DNA from: Photobacterium proteolyticum
Lineage (GTDB): Bacteria; Pseudomonadota; Gammaproteobacteria; Enterobacterales; Vibrionaceae
Length of the DNA stretch: 64,000 nucleotides
Assembly: GCF_001939735.1 (NCBI RefSeq)
Contig: NZ_MJIL01000069.1
Coordinates: 186,001-250,000, forward strand
Direction of reading: 5' to 3'
The notes below the pieces were generated by a model. It was not told the DNA's origin, searched no databases, and saw only the letters and a program-made list of their open reading frames with translations. The position numbers were made by a program, and so were the translations under genes. Every line of letters starts with the position of its first letter. The first letter of the stretch is position 1. Shown piece by piece: positions 1 through 8,847 of the stretch.

Positions 1-1729
1 CAACCAGTACGGTACCGGTGTCCACGCGGCAGAAGTTCGCCGCGGTTTCGATCAGTTTGCCACCAATGAACTCAATTTGACCACCACCAACCTCAGCTAT
101 GCCACCGAACGAGAAGGACAGCTTGGTCGTCTGGATAATATGCTGGCCAACAGTGCCAAAAAAATTCCTGAAGACATGAACCAGTGGTATGACGCGGTCA
201 AGGCGTTGGCAGACAGCCCTAATGATATGGGCTCGCGAAAAGTGGTGCTTGAAAAAGCAAAGATGGTTGCCAAGGGGCTGAATGACAATCACGGTATCTT
301 GTCACGCCAAAAGTCGGAGACAAACGAGGTGTTGTCTCGCACCCTGAGCCGGGTAAATGATATTGCCAGGGAGCTGGTGGATGTCCACAAGGCACTGGTC
401 AAGACACCGGCATCCGGGCATGACAACGATTTGTTGGACAGGCACCAGAGCCTGATCAACGAGCTGTCCGAATACACCAAGGTCACTGTTACCAGGAAGA
501 ATGCCGAAAGCTTCAACGTGATGATCGGCAGCGGCCACACCTTGGTATCGGGTACTGAATCCAGTGAGCTGAGGATGGTGAGCGGCAAGCCGGATCCGCA
601 GCAGACCCAGTTGGCCATTGTCGAGGGCAAATCGCTTAAAACCATCCGCAATGATGATATTGGCGGCAAGATGGCAGCATTGTTCCAGTTCCGTGATGAG
701 ACGCTGACCCACGCTATGGATGAAATTGGCCGAATTGCGATTGGTTTCTCCAAGTCGGTAAACGAGCTTCAGCTGCAGGGTCTGGATCTGAAAGGTCAGG
801 TCGGCGAGAACATGTTTCGTGATGTCAACGACCCGGCAGCAGCGGCTGCGCGGGTGATGTTACCGGCAGATTCGACCGCAGAGATGAAGGTCTTTATTGA
901 CGATTTGAGCAAAGTCAAAATCGGAGAATACGGTCTGAGCTTCGACGGCAGTCAGCATACCTTGTCTTATCCTGACGGTACGAGCCAGAACGTGATCCCG
1001 AGCGGTAACCCGCCGTCTTTCAGCATGGACGGTTTTCGGGTTGAAATGACAGCACCGATGAAAGCCGGCGAGCAGGTGGTCCTGCGTCCGACACGTTCGG
1101 CCGCGGGTGAAATCAGCGTCACAATGACAGATCCGGCAAAAATTGCCGCCCAGAGCTACCTTAGCTCGGCCAGCAATACGCAGGGGCAGGCCAGCTTTAA
1201 TGTTACCCAGCCAGGTACCCTGTCGGAGTTTCAGGTTGCCGTCTCGCCGGATGCCAGCCAGTTTGCCGTTCTGGATATGAAAGGCAATATTTTGCAGGCC
1301 CCGCAGCCTTACCCGCCAGCCGGTGAAGTGGTTGTGGGTGGCACTGGTTTTACCCTGAGTCAAGGGGCTATTGGCGGTGATGTCTTTGCCGTTAACCTCA
1401 ATGCAGCCGATGGCGATAACGGCAACCTGATCAAGATGCAGACCCTTCAGGCTGAAAAGCTGATGGATGAGGGCCGTTCTACCGTCATTGATGTCTATCA
1501 GGGGCTAAATACCGAGATGGGGGTACAGAAAGCTTCTGCAGCCCGTCTCAGGGAAGTTGGTCTGGTCGAGAAAGATGCTGCCGAAAGTCGGGTGGCGGAA
1601 ATATCAGGCGTGAACCTCGATGAAGAGGCGGCCAATATGATGAGATTCCAGCAGGCCTATATGGCCTCGTCGCGCATCATGACCGTTGCCAACGAAACCT
1701 TTGATACCTTACTTAACGTATCGCGCTAG
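1..1729 (+). CDS. flgK: Flagellar hook-associated protein 1 FlgK (5' partial)
   Basis: This is the first hook-filament junction protein, which assembles at the cell-distal end of the hook. The reading frame is open from base 2 with no start codon, so the window cuts off the N-terminus; about 575 residues are visible and probably some 40-50 are missing. The first visible residues (NQYGTGVHAAEVRR) match the conserved region just after the N-terminal flagellin-like helix. The C-terminus (GVNLDEEAANMMRFQQAYMA) is the typical FlgK/flagellar basal-body rod C-terminal signature. flgL follows after 14 bases, as in most polar flagellar operons. The family call is secure. Confidence 0.95.
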   Translation, partial: NQYGTGVHAAEVRRGFDQFATNELNLTTTNLSYATEREGQLGRLDNMLANSAKKIPEDMNQWYDAVKALADSPNDMGSRKVVLEKAKMVAKGLNDNHGILSRQKSETNEVLSRTLSRVNDIARELVDVHKALVKTPASGHDNDLLDRHQSLINELSEYTKVTVTRKNAESFNVMIGSGHTLVSGTESSELRMVSGKPDPQQTQLAIVEGKSLKTIRNDDIGGKMAALFQFRDETLTHAMDEIGRIAIGFSKSVNELQLQGLDLKGQVGENMFRDVNDPAAAAARVMLPADSTAEMKVFIDDLSKVKIGEYGLSFDGSQHTLSYPDGTSQNVIPSGNPPSFSMDGFRVEMTAPMKAGEQVVLRPTRSAAGEISVTMTDPAKIAAQSYLSSASNTQGQASFNVTQPGTLSEFQVAVSPDASQFAVLDMKGNILQAPQPYPPAGEVVVGGTGFTLSQGAIGGDVFAVNLNAADGDNGNLIKMQTLQAEKLMDEGRSTVIDVYQGLNTEMGVQKASAARLREVGLVEKDAAESRVAEISGVNLDEEAANMMRFQQAYMASSRIMTVANETFDTLLNVSR

Positions 1730-1743
1730 GGAGACCGTTAATT

Positions 1744-2934
1744 ATGATTAGCCGAATGGCCACTTTCCATAACTACCGCTCTGTGGCAAACGATATGAAT
1801 CGGCAGCAGGTGCGGGTGCAGGAAAACCAGGAGCAGCTGGCAACGGGGAAACGTCTGCTGACTGCCGGTGATGATCCGGTATCGTCGATCTATATCCAGA
1901 ATTTTGATCAGCAGAATACCCAGATAGAACAGTCGCTCAAGTCGATCACACTGGCGCGTAACCGCCTGGATAATGAAGAGACGGCGATCACCGAAGTTGA
2001 AAATCTGCTTGATGAAGCCAAGCGCAAGTCGATGATGATGGTCAACGGCTCGCTGTCCGGTGATGACCGCATGGCCCACAAGCAAGATATGCAGGGGCTG
2101 TATGACTCGTTCATGAACCTGGTGAATACCAAGGATGAGTCCGGCAACTTTATTTTCGCCGGTACCCAGTACAGCAAGCAGCCCTTTTTCCGGGACAACA
2201 ATGGTCATGTCACCTATGTCGGTGACAGCTACCAGCGGATGGCCAAGGTGGCCCCGTCGGTTGACGTGCCGATGAATGATGCCGGCGATAAGTTGTTTAT
2301 GGAAGTTTCCAATCCATACGGTGACTACCAGCCGGACTATGAACTGCAAAGCGGTTCGCTGCTGTTGCTGTCACAGGCGACGAATACCAATGATGCTGAT
2401 CCGTCGGCGTATCGCATCGAGTTTGCGACGACGGCGACCGGGCCTGCCTATAAGCTGTTCCAGAATGGCAGCGAGGTCAGTAGTGGCCAGTTTGATCCGG
2501 GTAAGGGGATCCAGTGGGGAACTCTGCAGGTTGATCTGGAAGGCGAGATCGAAGACGGCGATGTGATCGAGCTATCTCGGCAGGACAAGATCAATGTTTT
2601 CGATGCTTTTCAGCGCAGCATTGATCTGTCGGACAGCGATGTTTCAGATGCCTCGGCCTCGGCGGAACTGCAACAGGCTGTGGCTGAACTGTCCGAAGGC
2701 TTCAAGCATATTAACCGCGCGCGATCTGAAATTGGCACCCGGCTGCAGACCTTAGATCGCCAGGAGAATATGCACGAGGATTTCAAGATCGTGATGACAC
2801 AGGCGCGTGGCACGCTGGAGGATCTTGATTACGCGACTGCTGTTATTGAATTAAATGAAAATATGATGGCATTGCAGGCCTCTCAACAGGCGTTTGCAAA
2901 AACCAAAGATTTGAATCTGTTCAACTATATCTAA
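1744..2934 (+). CDS. flgL: Flagellar hook-associated protein 3 FlgL
   Basis: FlgL is the second junction protein between hook and filament and is secreted through the flagellar export channel. The 396-residue product has a flagellin-type N-terminal helix (MISRMATFHNYRSVANDMNR, then the QLATGKRLLTAGDDP motif) and a matching C-terminal helix (ELNENMMALQASQQAFAKT). The length is normal for Vibrionaceae FlgL. It lies 14 bases after flgK and is surely co-transcribed with it. A structured inverted repeat follows the stop codon. Confidence 0.95.
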   Translation: MISRMATFHNYRSVANDMNRQQVRVQENQEQLATGKRLLTAGDDPVSSIYIQNFDQQNTQIEQSLKSITLARNRLDNEETAITEVENLLDEAKRKSMMMVNGSLSGDDRMAHKQDMQGLYDSFMNLVNTKDESGNFIFAGTQYSKQPFFRDNNGHVTYVGDSYQRMAKVAPSVDVPMNDAGDKLFMEVSNPYGDYQPDYELQSGSLLLLSQATNTNDADPSAYRIEFATTATGPAYKLFQNGSEVSSGQFDPGKGIQWGTLQVDLEGEIEDGDVIELSRQDKINVFDAFQRSIDLSDSDVSDASASAELQQAVAELSEGFKHINRARSEIGTRLQTLDRQENMHEDFKIVMTQARGTLEDLDYATAVIELNENMMALQASQQAFAKTKDLNLFNYI

Positions 2935-2980
2935 CTGGTATTCGCTCTAGCGCAAATATGTGTGTGAGTTGAACGGTTGA

Positions 2981-3045
2981 CGGCGGCAATAGATTTACCG
3001 CAACGGCAAAGCTGCGTCTTGCCGATGGGCATAGGGTTGCCGCCG
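2981..3045. repeat. Nested inverted repeat after flgL
   Basis: CGGCGGCAA at 2981-2989 pairs perfectly with TTGCCGCCG at 3037-3045. Inside it, CGGCAA (3004-3009) pairs with TTGCCG (3019-3024), so a two-level stem-loop is possible. No clear T-run follows, so it is not a standard intrinsic terminator. It may still end or stabilise the flgKL transcript. The CGGCAA core also occurs in the two flagellin terminators nearby. Confidence 0.6.
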
Positions 3046-3103
3046 AACTGAACTTTATATCAATTTTAAACATAAGTTATTGAAATAAAGTATATTTTAA
3101 TTT

Positions 3104-3119
3104 TGGCATGATAATTGCT
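3104..3119 (+). promoter_or_regulatory. Sigma-54 promoter of flaA
   Basis: TGGCATGATAATTGCT matches the RpoN consensus TGGCACGRNNNTTGCW at all defined positions but one, with GG and GC exactly ten bases apart. It lies about 130 bases before the first flagellin. In V. cholerae the main flagellin flaA is likewise sigma-54 and FlrC dependent, so the same control is expected here. Confidence 0.85.
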
Positions 3120-3250
3120 AATACTAGGTTGGTGGCAACTGTGTTGCCAATATTATTTATACATATAGCTGGCCCCGCTTCACCGTCTTTCGTATTGACT
3201 GTTGCGGGTAGGCTGTTTCGCTGAAAGAGCGAAAGTCAAAGGAGAGCAAA

Positions 3251-4399
3251 ATGGGTGTAACAGTAAACACCAACGTGTCTGCCATGACTGCGCAGCGTTA
3301 CCTGGGCAAAGCAACGAGTGATCTTAGTACTTCGATGGAACGCCTATCGACAGGTAGTAAGATCAACAGTGCTAAAGACGATGCTGCGGGTCTGCAGATC
3401 TCTAACCGTTTGGTGGCACAGACACGAGGCCTGAACGTAGCAATGCGTAACGCCAATGACGGTATATCTATTGCGCAGACAGCCGAAGGTGCAATGCAGG
3501 AATCAACCAGCATTTTGCAGCGTATGCGTGATCTGTCACTGCAGTCTTCCAATGGTGCAAACTCGGATGATGACCGTGTTGCAATCCAGGAAGAAGTCTC
3601 GGCGCTTCAGGATGAACTTAACCGTATCGCGGAAACAACGGCATTTGGTGGCCGTAAGCTTCTGAATGGTACCTTCGGTGAAGCGGCATTCCAGATCGGT
3701 GCCGATTCGGGTGAAGCGATCATCATGGGGATGGACAGTGTCCGTGCCGATTATGAGGAGATGGGCGGTAGTCTGCTGGTTTCAACGAATAAGATTGAAC
3801 CAGGCGCTGAGTTGAATGCCAATGCAACGGTTGGCTTCTCGGTAACTGACAAGCTGGGTAATGTCACCAACGTGAGCGTCGATCTGCTCCAGGGTGACGA
3901 TGTCGAAGAAATCGCAACGCGCATTAACGGTCAGAACTCTGCAGTTAACGCCTCGGTAACTGAAGAGGGTGAACTGCAAATTTTTGCCGGTGACGGTGAT
4001 GTGGCAGTGACTGCCGGTGCGATGAGCATGAAAAACACCGATGGTACGGTTGTAGCCGGTGATATCGCAGGTGTGGCTAAGTCGGTATCGGTGGGTGACA
4101 TTGATGTCGAATCCGTAGGAGGCGCCCAGCAGGCTGTGCCAATTATCGATGCGGCCTTGAAGTATATCGACAGCCAACGTGCCGATTTGGGTGCGAAGCA
4201 GAACCGTCTGGGTCATACCATTAATAACCTGGCGAACGTATCTGAAAACGTATCGGCGTCTAACAGCCGTATCCGTGACACCGACTTTGCCAAAGAAACG
4301 ACGGAAATGGCCAAGAATCAGATCCTGCAGCAGGCAAGTACGTCTATCCTTGCTCAGGCAAAACAGGTTCCACAGGCTGCAATGAGCTTGCTGCAATAA
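3251..4399 (+). CDS. flaA: Flagellin, sigma-54-controlled (FlaA-like)
   Basis: This is the filament subunit, exported through the flagellar type III system. The 382-residue protein has the conserved D0/D1 N-terminal helices ([17 protein letters not shown], then [20 protein letters not shown]) and the C-terminal helix ([20 protein letters not shown]). The central part is short and variable, as in Vibrionaceae polar flagellins. The RpoN promoter upstream is what distinguishes it from the second flagellin 347 bases downstream, and is the reason for the flaA symbol. A strong terminator follows, so it is monocistronic. Confidence 0.93.
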   Translation: MGVTVNTNVSAMTAQRYLGKATSDLSTSMERLSTGSKINSAKDDAAGLQISNRLVAQTRGLNVAMRNANDGISIAQTAEGAMQESTSILQRMRDLSLQSSNGANSDDDRVAIQEEVSALQDELNRIAETTAFGGRKLLNGTFGEAAFQIGADSGEAIIMGMDSVRADYEEMGGSLLVSTNKIEPGAELNANATVGFSVTDKLGNVTNVSVDLLQGDDVEEIATRINGQNSAVNASVTEEGELQIFAGDGDVAVTAGAMSMKNTDGTVVAGDIAGVAKSVSVGDIDVESVGGAQQAVPIIDAALKYIDSQRADLGAKQNRLGHTINNLANVSENVSASNSRIRDTDFAKETTEMAKNQILQQASTSILAQAKQVPQAAMSLLQ

Positions 4400-4424
4400 C
4401 TTTCCGCTACTCGGACCAGATCAG

Positions 4425-4455
4425 AACGGCAAGGGGCAACCCCTTGCCGTTTTTG
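4425..4455 (+). terminator. Intrinsic terminator of flaA
   Basis: AACGGCAAGGGG (4425-4436) and CCCCTTGCCGTT (4440-4451) form a 12-bp perfect stem with a CAA loop, followed by a T-rich tract. The stem core is the same as in the terminator of the next flagellin. Confidence 0.9.
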
Positions 4456-4643
4456 TTTCTGGCGGTGAAACTCTTGCCTTATTTTCCCCCTTCATACGCA
4501 ACACGCCTAATTTGTTACCGGAATGAGCGTAAAAAAGTGCTAACCATTGAGTGGGCTGTACCACTTGCAATGAAATATTCACCTTGATTTTTATTAACTT
4601 GATCACGTTTTAATCGATTTCCAAAAAATACTAAAAAAAAACT

Positions 4644-4670
4644 TAAAGGTTTTTTTTACGGTGCCGTTAA
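4644..4670 (+). promoter_or_regulatory. Sigma-28 (FliA) promoter of second flagellin
   Basis: TAAAG at 4644-4648 and GCCGTTAA at 4663-4670 are separated by 14 bases, the spacing of the FliA consensus (TAAAGTTT-N11-GCCGATAA), with one mismatch in the -10 element. This marks the second flagellin as a late, FliA-dependent gene, like flaB/C/D/E of V. cholerae. Confidence 0.85.
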
Positions 4671-4746
4671 AGGTCATGTACGAAGAATAACAAGGTTTTT
4701 CCGGCTGGGCTGGTCAAGCCATTTTGAACACTTAAGGAGAGACATT

Positions 4747-5895
4747 ATGGCAGTTACAGTAAATACTAACGTTTCTGCAATGACCGCTCAGCGCTACCTG
4801 GGTCAGGCGACCGAAGCTACTGGTAAATCAATGGAGCGTCTTGCTACCGGTAGTAAAATCAACAGTGCGAAAGACGATGCGGCTGGTCTGCAGATCTCTA
4901 ACCGTTTGATGACCCAGAGCCGTGGTCTGGATGTGGCAGTACGTAATGCCAACGACGGTATCTCAATGGCACAGACCGCTGAAGGTTCTATGCAGGAAAC
5001 AACAAGCATCCTTCAGCGTATGCGTGACCTGTCGTTGCAGTCTGCTAACGGTTCTAACTCACAGGAAGACCGCGCTTCTATCCAGGAAGAAGTGACAGCA
5101 CTGAATGACGAACTAAACCGTATCGCGGAAACTACCTCTTTCGGTGGTACCAAGCTATTGAACGGTCAGTTCGGTTCTCGTTCTTTCCAGGTGGGTGCTG
5201 ACTCGGGTGAAGCGGTTCAGATGAACTTCAATAACATCCGCTCTGACGAAACCAAGATGGGCGGCAGCATGCTGACATCAACTAACAAGGTAGCAGCTGA
5301 TGCGACACTGAACGCTGACACAGCTATCGAGTTGAGCGTAACTGATGCTGGCGGTACTGCGACAGCGGTAAATGTTAGCCTGGTAAAAGGCGATGATATC
5401 GAAGAAATCGCTACCCGTATCAACGGTCAGAATGACAAGATCAATGCATCTGTTTCTGAAGAAGGCGAACTACAGCTGTTCTCTTCTGAAGGTGCTGTTG
5501 GCGTAACTACCGGTGGTATTGCGATGACTGACAGTGCTGGTACAGCAGTAGATGCCACAATTGCAGGTACTGCGGCCAATACAACGGTTTCTGAAATCGA
5601 CGTAACGTCTGTCGGTGGTGCACAGAAAGCGGTAGCGGTACTTGATGGTGCGATGAAGTATGTCGACTCAGAGCGTGCGCAGCTAGGTGCATCTCAGAAC
5701 CGTTTGAACCACACTATCAATAACCTGAACAACGTTAACGAGAACGTGTCTGCATCTAACAGCCGTATCCGTGATACTGACTTCGCAAAAGAAACAACCA
5801 ACATGACGAAGAACCAGATCCTGTCTCAGGCTTCTACGTCTATCCTTGCTCAGGCAAAACAGGCGCCGCAAGCGGCACTAAGCCTGCTAGGTTAA
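4747..5895 (+). CDS. Flagellin, sigma-28-controlled
   Basis: This is a second filament subunit of 382 residues, the same length as FlaA and very close to it in both terminal helices ([35 protein letters not shown]). The middle differs more. It has its own FliA-type promoter and a terminator that copies the flaA one, so it is an independent unit expressed late. It would correspond to one of flaB-flaE of Vibrio; I cannot say which, so no symbol is given. Tandem duplication of an ancestral flagellin is the simplest origin. Confidence 0.93.
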   Translation: MAVTVNTNVSAMTAQRYLGQATEATGKSMERLATGSKINSAKDDAAGLQISNRLMTQSRGLDVAVRNANDGISMAQTAEGSMQETTSILQRMRDLSLQSANGSNSQEDRASIQEEVTALNDELNRIAETTSFGGTKLLNGQFGSRSFQVGADSGEAVQMNFNNIRSDETKMGGSMLTSTNKVAADATLNADTAIELSVTDAGGTATAVNVSLVKGDDIEEIATRINGQNDKINASVSEEGELQLFSSEGAVGVTTGGIAMTDSAGTAVDATIAGTAANTTVSEIDVTSVGGAQKAVAVLDGAMKYVDSERAQLGASQNRLNHTINNLNNVNENVSASNSRIRDTDFAKETTNMTKNQILSQASTSILAQAKQAPQAALSLLG

Positions 5896-5908
5896 TACCT
5901 CGTAATAG

Positions 5909-5936
5909 CGGCAAGGGGGCAGCCCCTTGCCGTTTT
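5909..5936 (+). terminator. Intrinsic terminator of second flagellin
   Basis: CGGCAAGGGG (5909-5918) pairs with CCCCTTGCCG (5923-5932) around a GCAG loop, followed by TTTT. It lies only 24 bases before flaG, so flaG expression must come from partial readthrough or a promoter I could not identify. Confidence 0.85.
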
Positions 5937-5959
5937 CTGCTATCAGAAGGTGAAAGAAT

Positions 5960-6415
5960 ATGGATGTCAAACCTGTTTCTACTTCTTCACTTCCTCTCCG
6001 TTCCGCTGAGAATGGCACCCATGCTTCTGCTGGCACAAATATTGCTAATAAATCTAATGGTAATTCTCAGGGGGCTTCATCGGCCGGTAATACCTCCACC
6101 CAGCATGCAATACCAAGTAGTGATGGCGGAAATTCGGATGTACGCCGGGTTGAGCAGAGCAACAGGGTAGAACAGCAGCAGCAAATGCAGCGCGAGGAGC
6201 TGGAAAAGGTGGTAGAGCGCATCGAAGAGTTTGTCGGCAGTACGCTAAACAAAGGACTGGCTTTTCGAATCGATGAAGAATCTGGAAAAAATATCGTCAC
6301 CATTTACGATAAGCGTACCGGTGATGTAGTCCGTCAAATCCCTGACGAAGATATGTTAGCACTATCCCGGCAGTTGGCAGCCAATTCGGGAGGGCTGGTA
6401 ACGACGAAAGTGTAA
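5960..6415 (+). CDS. flaG: FlaG family flagellar protein
   Basis: FlaG proteins affect filament length and sit between flagellin genes and the cap gene in polar flagellar clusters. The 151-residue product has a polar N-terminal half rich in Ser, Asn and Gln (residues 1-75). The conserved FlaG domain is C-terminal, with GLAFRIDEESGKNIVTIYD and VVRQIPDEDMLALSRQL. The exact molecular role is not known in any species. It starts the flaG-fliD-flaI-fliS gene string, with 23 bases to fliD. Confidence 0.9.
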   Translation: MDVKPVSTSSLPLRSAENGTHASAGTNIANKSNGNSQGASSAGNTSTQHAIPSSDGGNSDVRRVEQSNRVEQQQQMQREELEKVVERIEEFVGSTLNKGLAFRIDEESGKNIVTIYDKRTGDVVRQIPDEDMLALSRQLAANSGGLVTTKV

Positions 6416-6438
6416 ACTGACATCATTTGAGGTAATCA

Positions 6439-7830
6439 ATGAATATAGGCGCAGCAGGCACAGCCTCCGGTCTTGATATTAACAGTATGGTTAACAAGAT
6501 TGTCGATGCTGAGCGGGCTCCGAAAGAAGCACGCATCAATGAGCGCCGCGATAATGTCGATGTCAGTATCAGTGCCTATGGCAAGCTCAAGAGCTCGTTG
6601 AATGATATGAAATTCATGATGGCTGACTTTCGTCGCAACCATACCCTATCAGCTCGTTCTGTTTCGTCGGATAACAGTGACATTCTTACGGCTTCAGCCT
6701 CTCATGAAGCGATTCCTGGAAAATACAGTGTTAAGGTTGAGCAGCTTGCCCAGCCCCATAAAATTGTTTCCGGCACGTTTGACGAAGAAGAGAAAATGGG
6801 CGCCGGTAAACTGGCCATATCATTGGGTGCGACTCAGTTCGATGTAGAAATACCGGAAGACGAAAGCGAGATCCTTGATGTCGTCCGCTTGATCAACCGC
6901 CACCCGTCGAATACCGGTGTGCTAGCCTCGGTGATCAAAGATGATGTCGGTGCGCGTTTGGTGTTGTCGGCCGATAAAAGTGGTGAAGCGAACAATATCA
7001 AAGTACGGGTCGATGCGCCGGTTGCCAGTACTCTGCAAAAATTTGGTTTTAATCCGAATAACAACATCAACTCAATGAGTGAGATGCAGAAGGCAGAAGA
7101 TGCCAAGGTAGTGATTGATGGCCTGGCTGTGGTCACCAGTGACACCAACACCATTGAAGATGCGATCAAGGGTGTTGATCTCAACCTTGTTGCTTTGACC
7201 GACTCTGCCAAGGCCGAGGGGGAAGCGACAAAGAATAAAGATGTGTTGGTCGATGTCGGTTATGATCGCAATGCCGTTGGGGGTGCCATTGAGCAGTTCG
7301 TCAATGCATACAATCAGTTTTACACAACCTCGAGAGAGCTGGGCAAGTTCGATCCTGAAACTCAGGAAAAAGGCCCACTAGTTGGCGACAGTATTATTCG
7401 TACGGTTGATAACCAGTTGCGTGCAGTATTTTCGACGCCGATAGAAGGCGCGCCAGAGTCAGTGACAACCTTGAGTGAGCTCGGGATCACCACTACGATG
7501 GAAGGGCGGCTTGAGATTGACTATGACATGCTCGACAAACAGCTGGAAAAGAATTTTGCCGATGTCGGTGAATTTTTTAGCAGCCGCGATGGTTTTGCCC
7601 GTAAGGTTGAAGATCTGATCCATGCCCATACCGGGATCACCGGTAGCATTAAAGGGCGGCAGGACAGCTTGAATGATCAGATAACGCGCTTGAATAGCGA
7701 GCAGACCAAGCTGGATCGCCGGATGGAAAGTGTTCAGAAACGTACCCATGACCAGTTTACGGCGATGGACAGTGCTATGGGGCAAATGAAAAGTCAGCTC
7801 AACTCAATGATGAGTATGATGCCACAATAG
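6439..7830 (+). CDS. fliD: Flagellar filament cap protein FliD
   Basis: FliD forms the cap at the filament tip that guides flagellin insertion. The 463-residue product begins with the conserved FliD_N motif (AAGTASGLDINSMVNKIVDAE). It ends with a coiled-coil C-terminus (KGRQDSLNDQITRLNSEQ, then FTAMDSAMGQMKSQLNSM). The length is close to that of E. coli FliD and shorter than the expanded FliD (FlaH) of some vibrios. It is followed at 24 bases by the small gene flaI. Confidence 0.93.
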   Translation: MNIGAAGTASGLDINSMVNKIVDAERAPKEARINERRDNVDVSISAYGKLKSSLNDMKFMMADFRRNHTLSARSVSSDNSDILTASASHEAIPGKYSVKVEQLAQPHKIVSGTFDEEEKMGAGKLAISLGATQFDVEIPEDESEILDVVRLINRHPSNTGVLASVIKDDVGARLVLSADKSGEANNIKVRVDAPVASTLQKFGFNPNNNINSMSEMQKAEDAKVVIDGLAVVTSDTNTIEDAIKGVDLNLVALTDSAKAEGEATKNKDVLVDVGYDRNAVGGAIEQFVNAYNQFYTTSRELGKFDPETQEKGPLVGDSIIRTVDNQLRAVFSTPIEGAPESVTTLSELGITTTMEGRLEIDYDMLDKQLEKNFADVGEFFSSRDGFARKVEDLIHAHTGITGSIKGRQDSLNDQITRLNSEQTKLDRRMESVQKRTHDQFTAMDSAMGQMKSQLNSMMSMMPQ

Positions 7831-7854
7831 TTTTTAGGGTAAGAGAAGTCGCGT

Positions 7855-8139
7855 ATGCAACGTTTAAATCAACTGGATGATCAACTTGAGGCTATGCTGG
7901 CTGTTGAGGCAGAGGTTGATTCTGAGCAGTTGCAGCTGCTTTTGGCACAGCGCGAACAGCTTTTACAACAATTAATGGCCCGGCCTGAGAGTCTGGATAA
8001 AGCAGAATGGCAGGCAGCGGTCGATAGAACGTCGTACTTACTTGCCAGGATCCGTCATCATCGGGATATGTCGGCAAGTCAGTTACAACGACTGCAGCAC
8101 GGGCAACGCTCGATGCAGGTTTACAATAAATTTCGGTAA
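7855..8139 (+). CDS. flaI: FlaI, FliT-like flagellar chaperone
   Basis: The 94-residue, mostly helical and Gln/Leu-rich product sits between the cap gene fliD and the flagellin chaperone gene fliS, the position of flaI in Vibrio and of fliT in enterobacteria. By position it is expected to be the export chaperone of FliD. The sequence itself shows only an amphipathic coiled-coil pattern (LLLAQREQLLQQLMARP), so the function rests on synteny. Confidence 0.75.
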   Translation: MQRLNQLDDQLEAMLAVEAEVDSEQLQLLLAQREQLLQQLMARPESLDKAEWQAAVDRTSYLLARIRHHRDMSASQLQRLQHGQRSMQVYNKFR

Positions 8140-8149
8140 GGTTAGAAAA

Positions 8150-8560
8150 ATGGCAATGAGAGGATCTCTACAGGCTTATAAACGAGTCTCAGTGGACAGT
8201 CAGTTAACATCGGCATCGCCGCACCGTGTGATATCGATGCTGATGGCCGGTGCGATTGAACGCTTGATCCAGGGCAAAGCCGCCATGGAGCAGGGCTCTA
8301 TTGCAGTGAAGGGTGAACGTCTTGGCAAGGCACTTGATATCGTGATCAGCCTTCGAAGCTGTCTGTCGATGGAAGATGGTGCGGAAATCGCGTCAAACCT
8401 CGATGCGCTTTACGATTACATGATCCAGCAGATCTACAAGGCAAACCAGGACAACCTTGCAGAACCAATTGATGATGTTATCGGCATGCTGCGCGAAATT
8501 AAATCCGCCTGGGATCAAATTCCGGCTGAATATCATAATATGACTCAGCTAGACGTATAG
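8150..8560 (+). CDS. fliS: Flagellin export chaperone FliS
   Basis: FliS binds the C-terminus of flagellin in the cytoplasm and prevents early polymerisation. The ATG at 8150 is chosen because the protein then starts MAMRGSLQAYKRVSVDSQL, matching FliS, with AAGG a few bases upstream. A longer frame from 8042 would overlap flaI by about 100 bases. The 136-residue helical-bundle protein has the signature SPHRVISMLMAGAIERLIQGKAAM. It is the last gene of the flaG-fliD-flaI-fliS group. Confidence 0.92.
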   Translation: MAMRGSLQAYKRVSVDSQLTSASPHRVISMLMAGAIERLIQGKAAMEQGSIAVKGERLGKALDIVISLRSCLSMEDGAEIASNLDALYDYMIQQIYKANQDNLAEPIDDVIGMLREIKSAWDQIPAEYHNMTQLDV

Positions 8561-8793
8561 TCGCCTTTCTGGGGCAATCGAAGTATTGGTTAATGGCTTT
8601 GTTGTTTGTAAAGTCAAAAAATAAACACCAATGACTTGATTTGCACTTTCCTTTGTACTGGGGTCACAGCTTTTGGGTGTCCCTAGTTGCCTTCTCCTGT
8701 GCTTTTATTACAATAGTCGGAATAATTTTGGTTGCTGTTCCTCAGTAATAGCAAACTGAACAATTTTTGACTGGATTTGATAGTTGTTCAGTT

Positions 8794-8802
8794 TGGTATA
8801 AA
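8794..8802 (+). promoter_or_regulatory. Possible extended -10 promoter of flrA
   Basis: TGGTATAAA at 8794-8802 fits an extended -10 element (TGN plus TATAAA), 45 bases before the chosen flrA start. No -35 hexamer stands at the right spacing; TTGATA at 8777-8782 is only 14 bases away. flrA as the top regulator should use a housekeeping sigma factor, so this is a plausible but weak candidate. Confidence 0.35.
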
Positions 8803-8847
8803 AGCCACAGAATAGAAAATCCTATAAAGGCAGGCAATATCTCTCCT

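Larger units (their letters stand above)
2935..3250 (+). other. flgL-flaA intergenic region
   Basis: This stretch of about 316 bases has no gene. It holds a branched inverted repeat (2981-3045), an AT-rich tract, a sigma-54 promoter (3104-3119) and a flaA leader of about 120 bases ending in a purine-rich ribosome site (AAAGGAGAG) just before the ATG. Confidence 0.8.
4400..4746 (+). other. Intergenic region between the two flagellin genes
   Basis: This gene-free stretch of 347 bases holds the flaA terminator (4425-4455) and the sigma-28 promoter (4644-4670). The second flagellin's leader ends in AAGGAGAG before its ATG. I see nothing else in it. Confidence 0.8.

Noticed and set aside
3782-4396. 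Minus-strand frame of 204 codons opposite flaA
   Set aside because: Fully inside the flagellin gene; no family resemblance.
8042-8149. Longer fliS start at 8042
   Set aside because: It would overlap flaI by almost 100 bases and add residues unlike FliS; the ATG at 8150 matches the family N-terminus.
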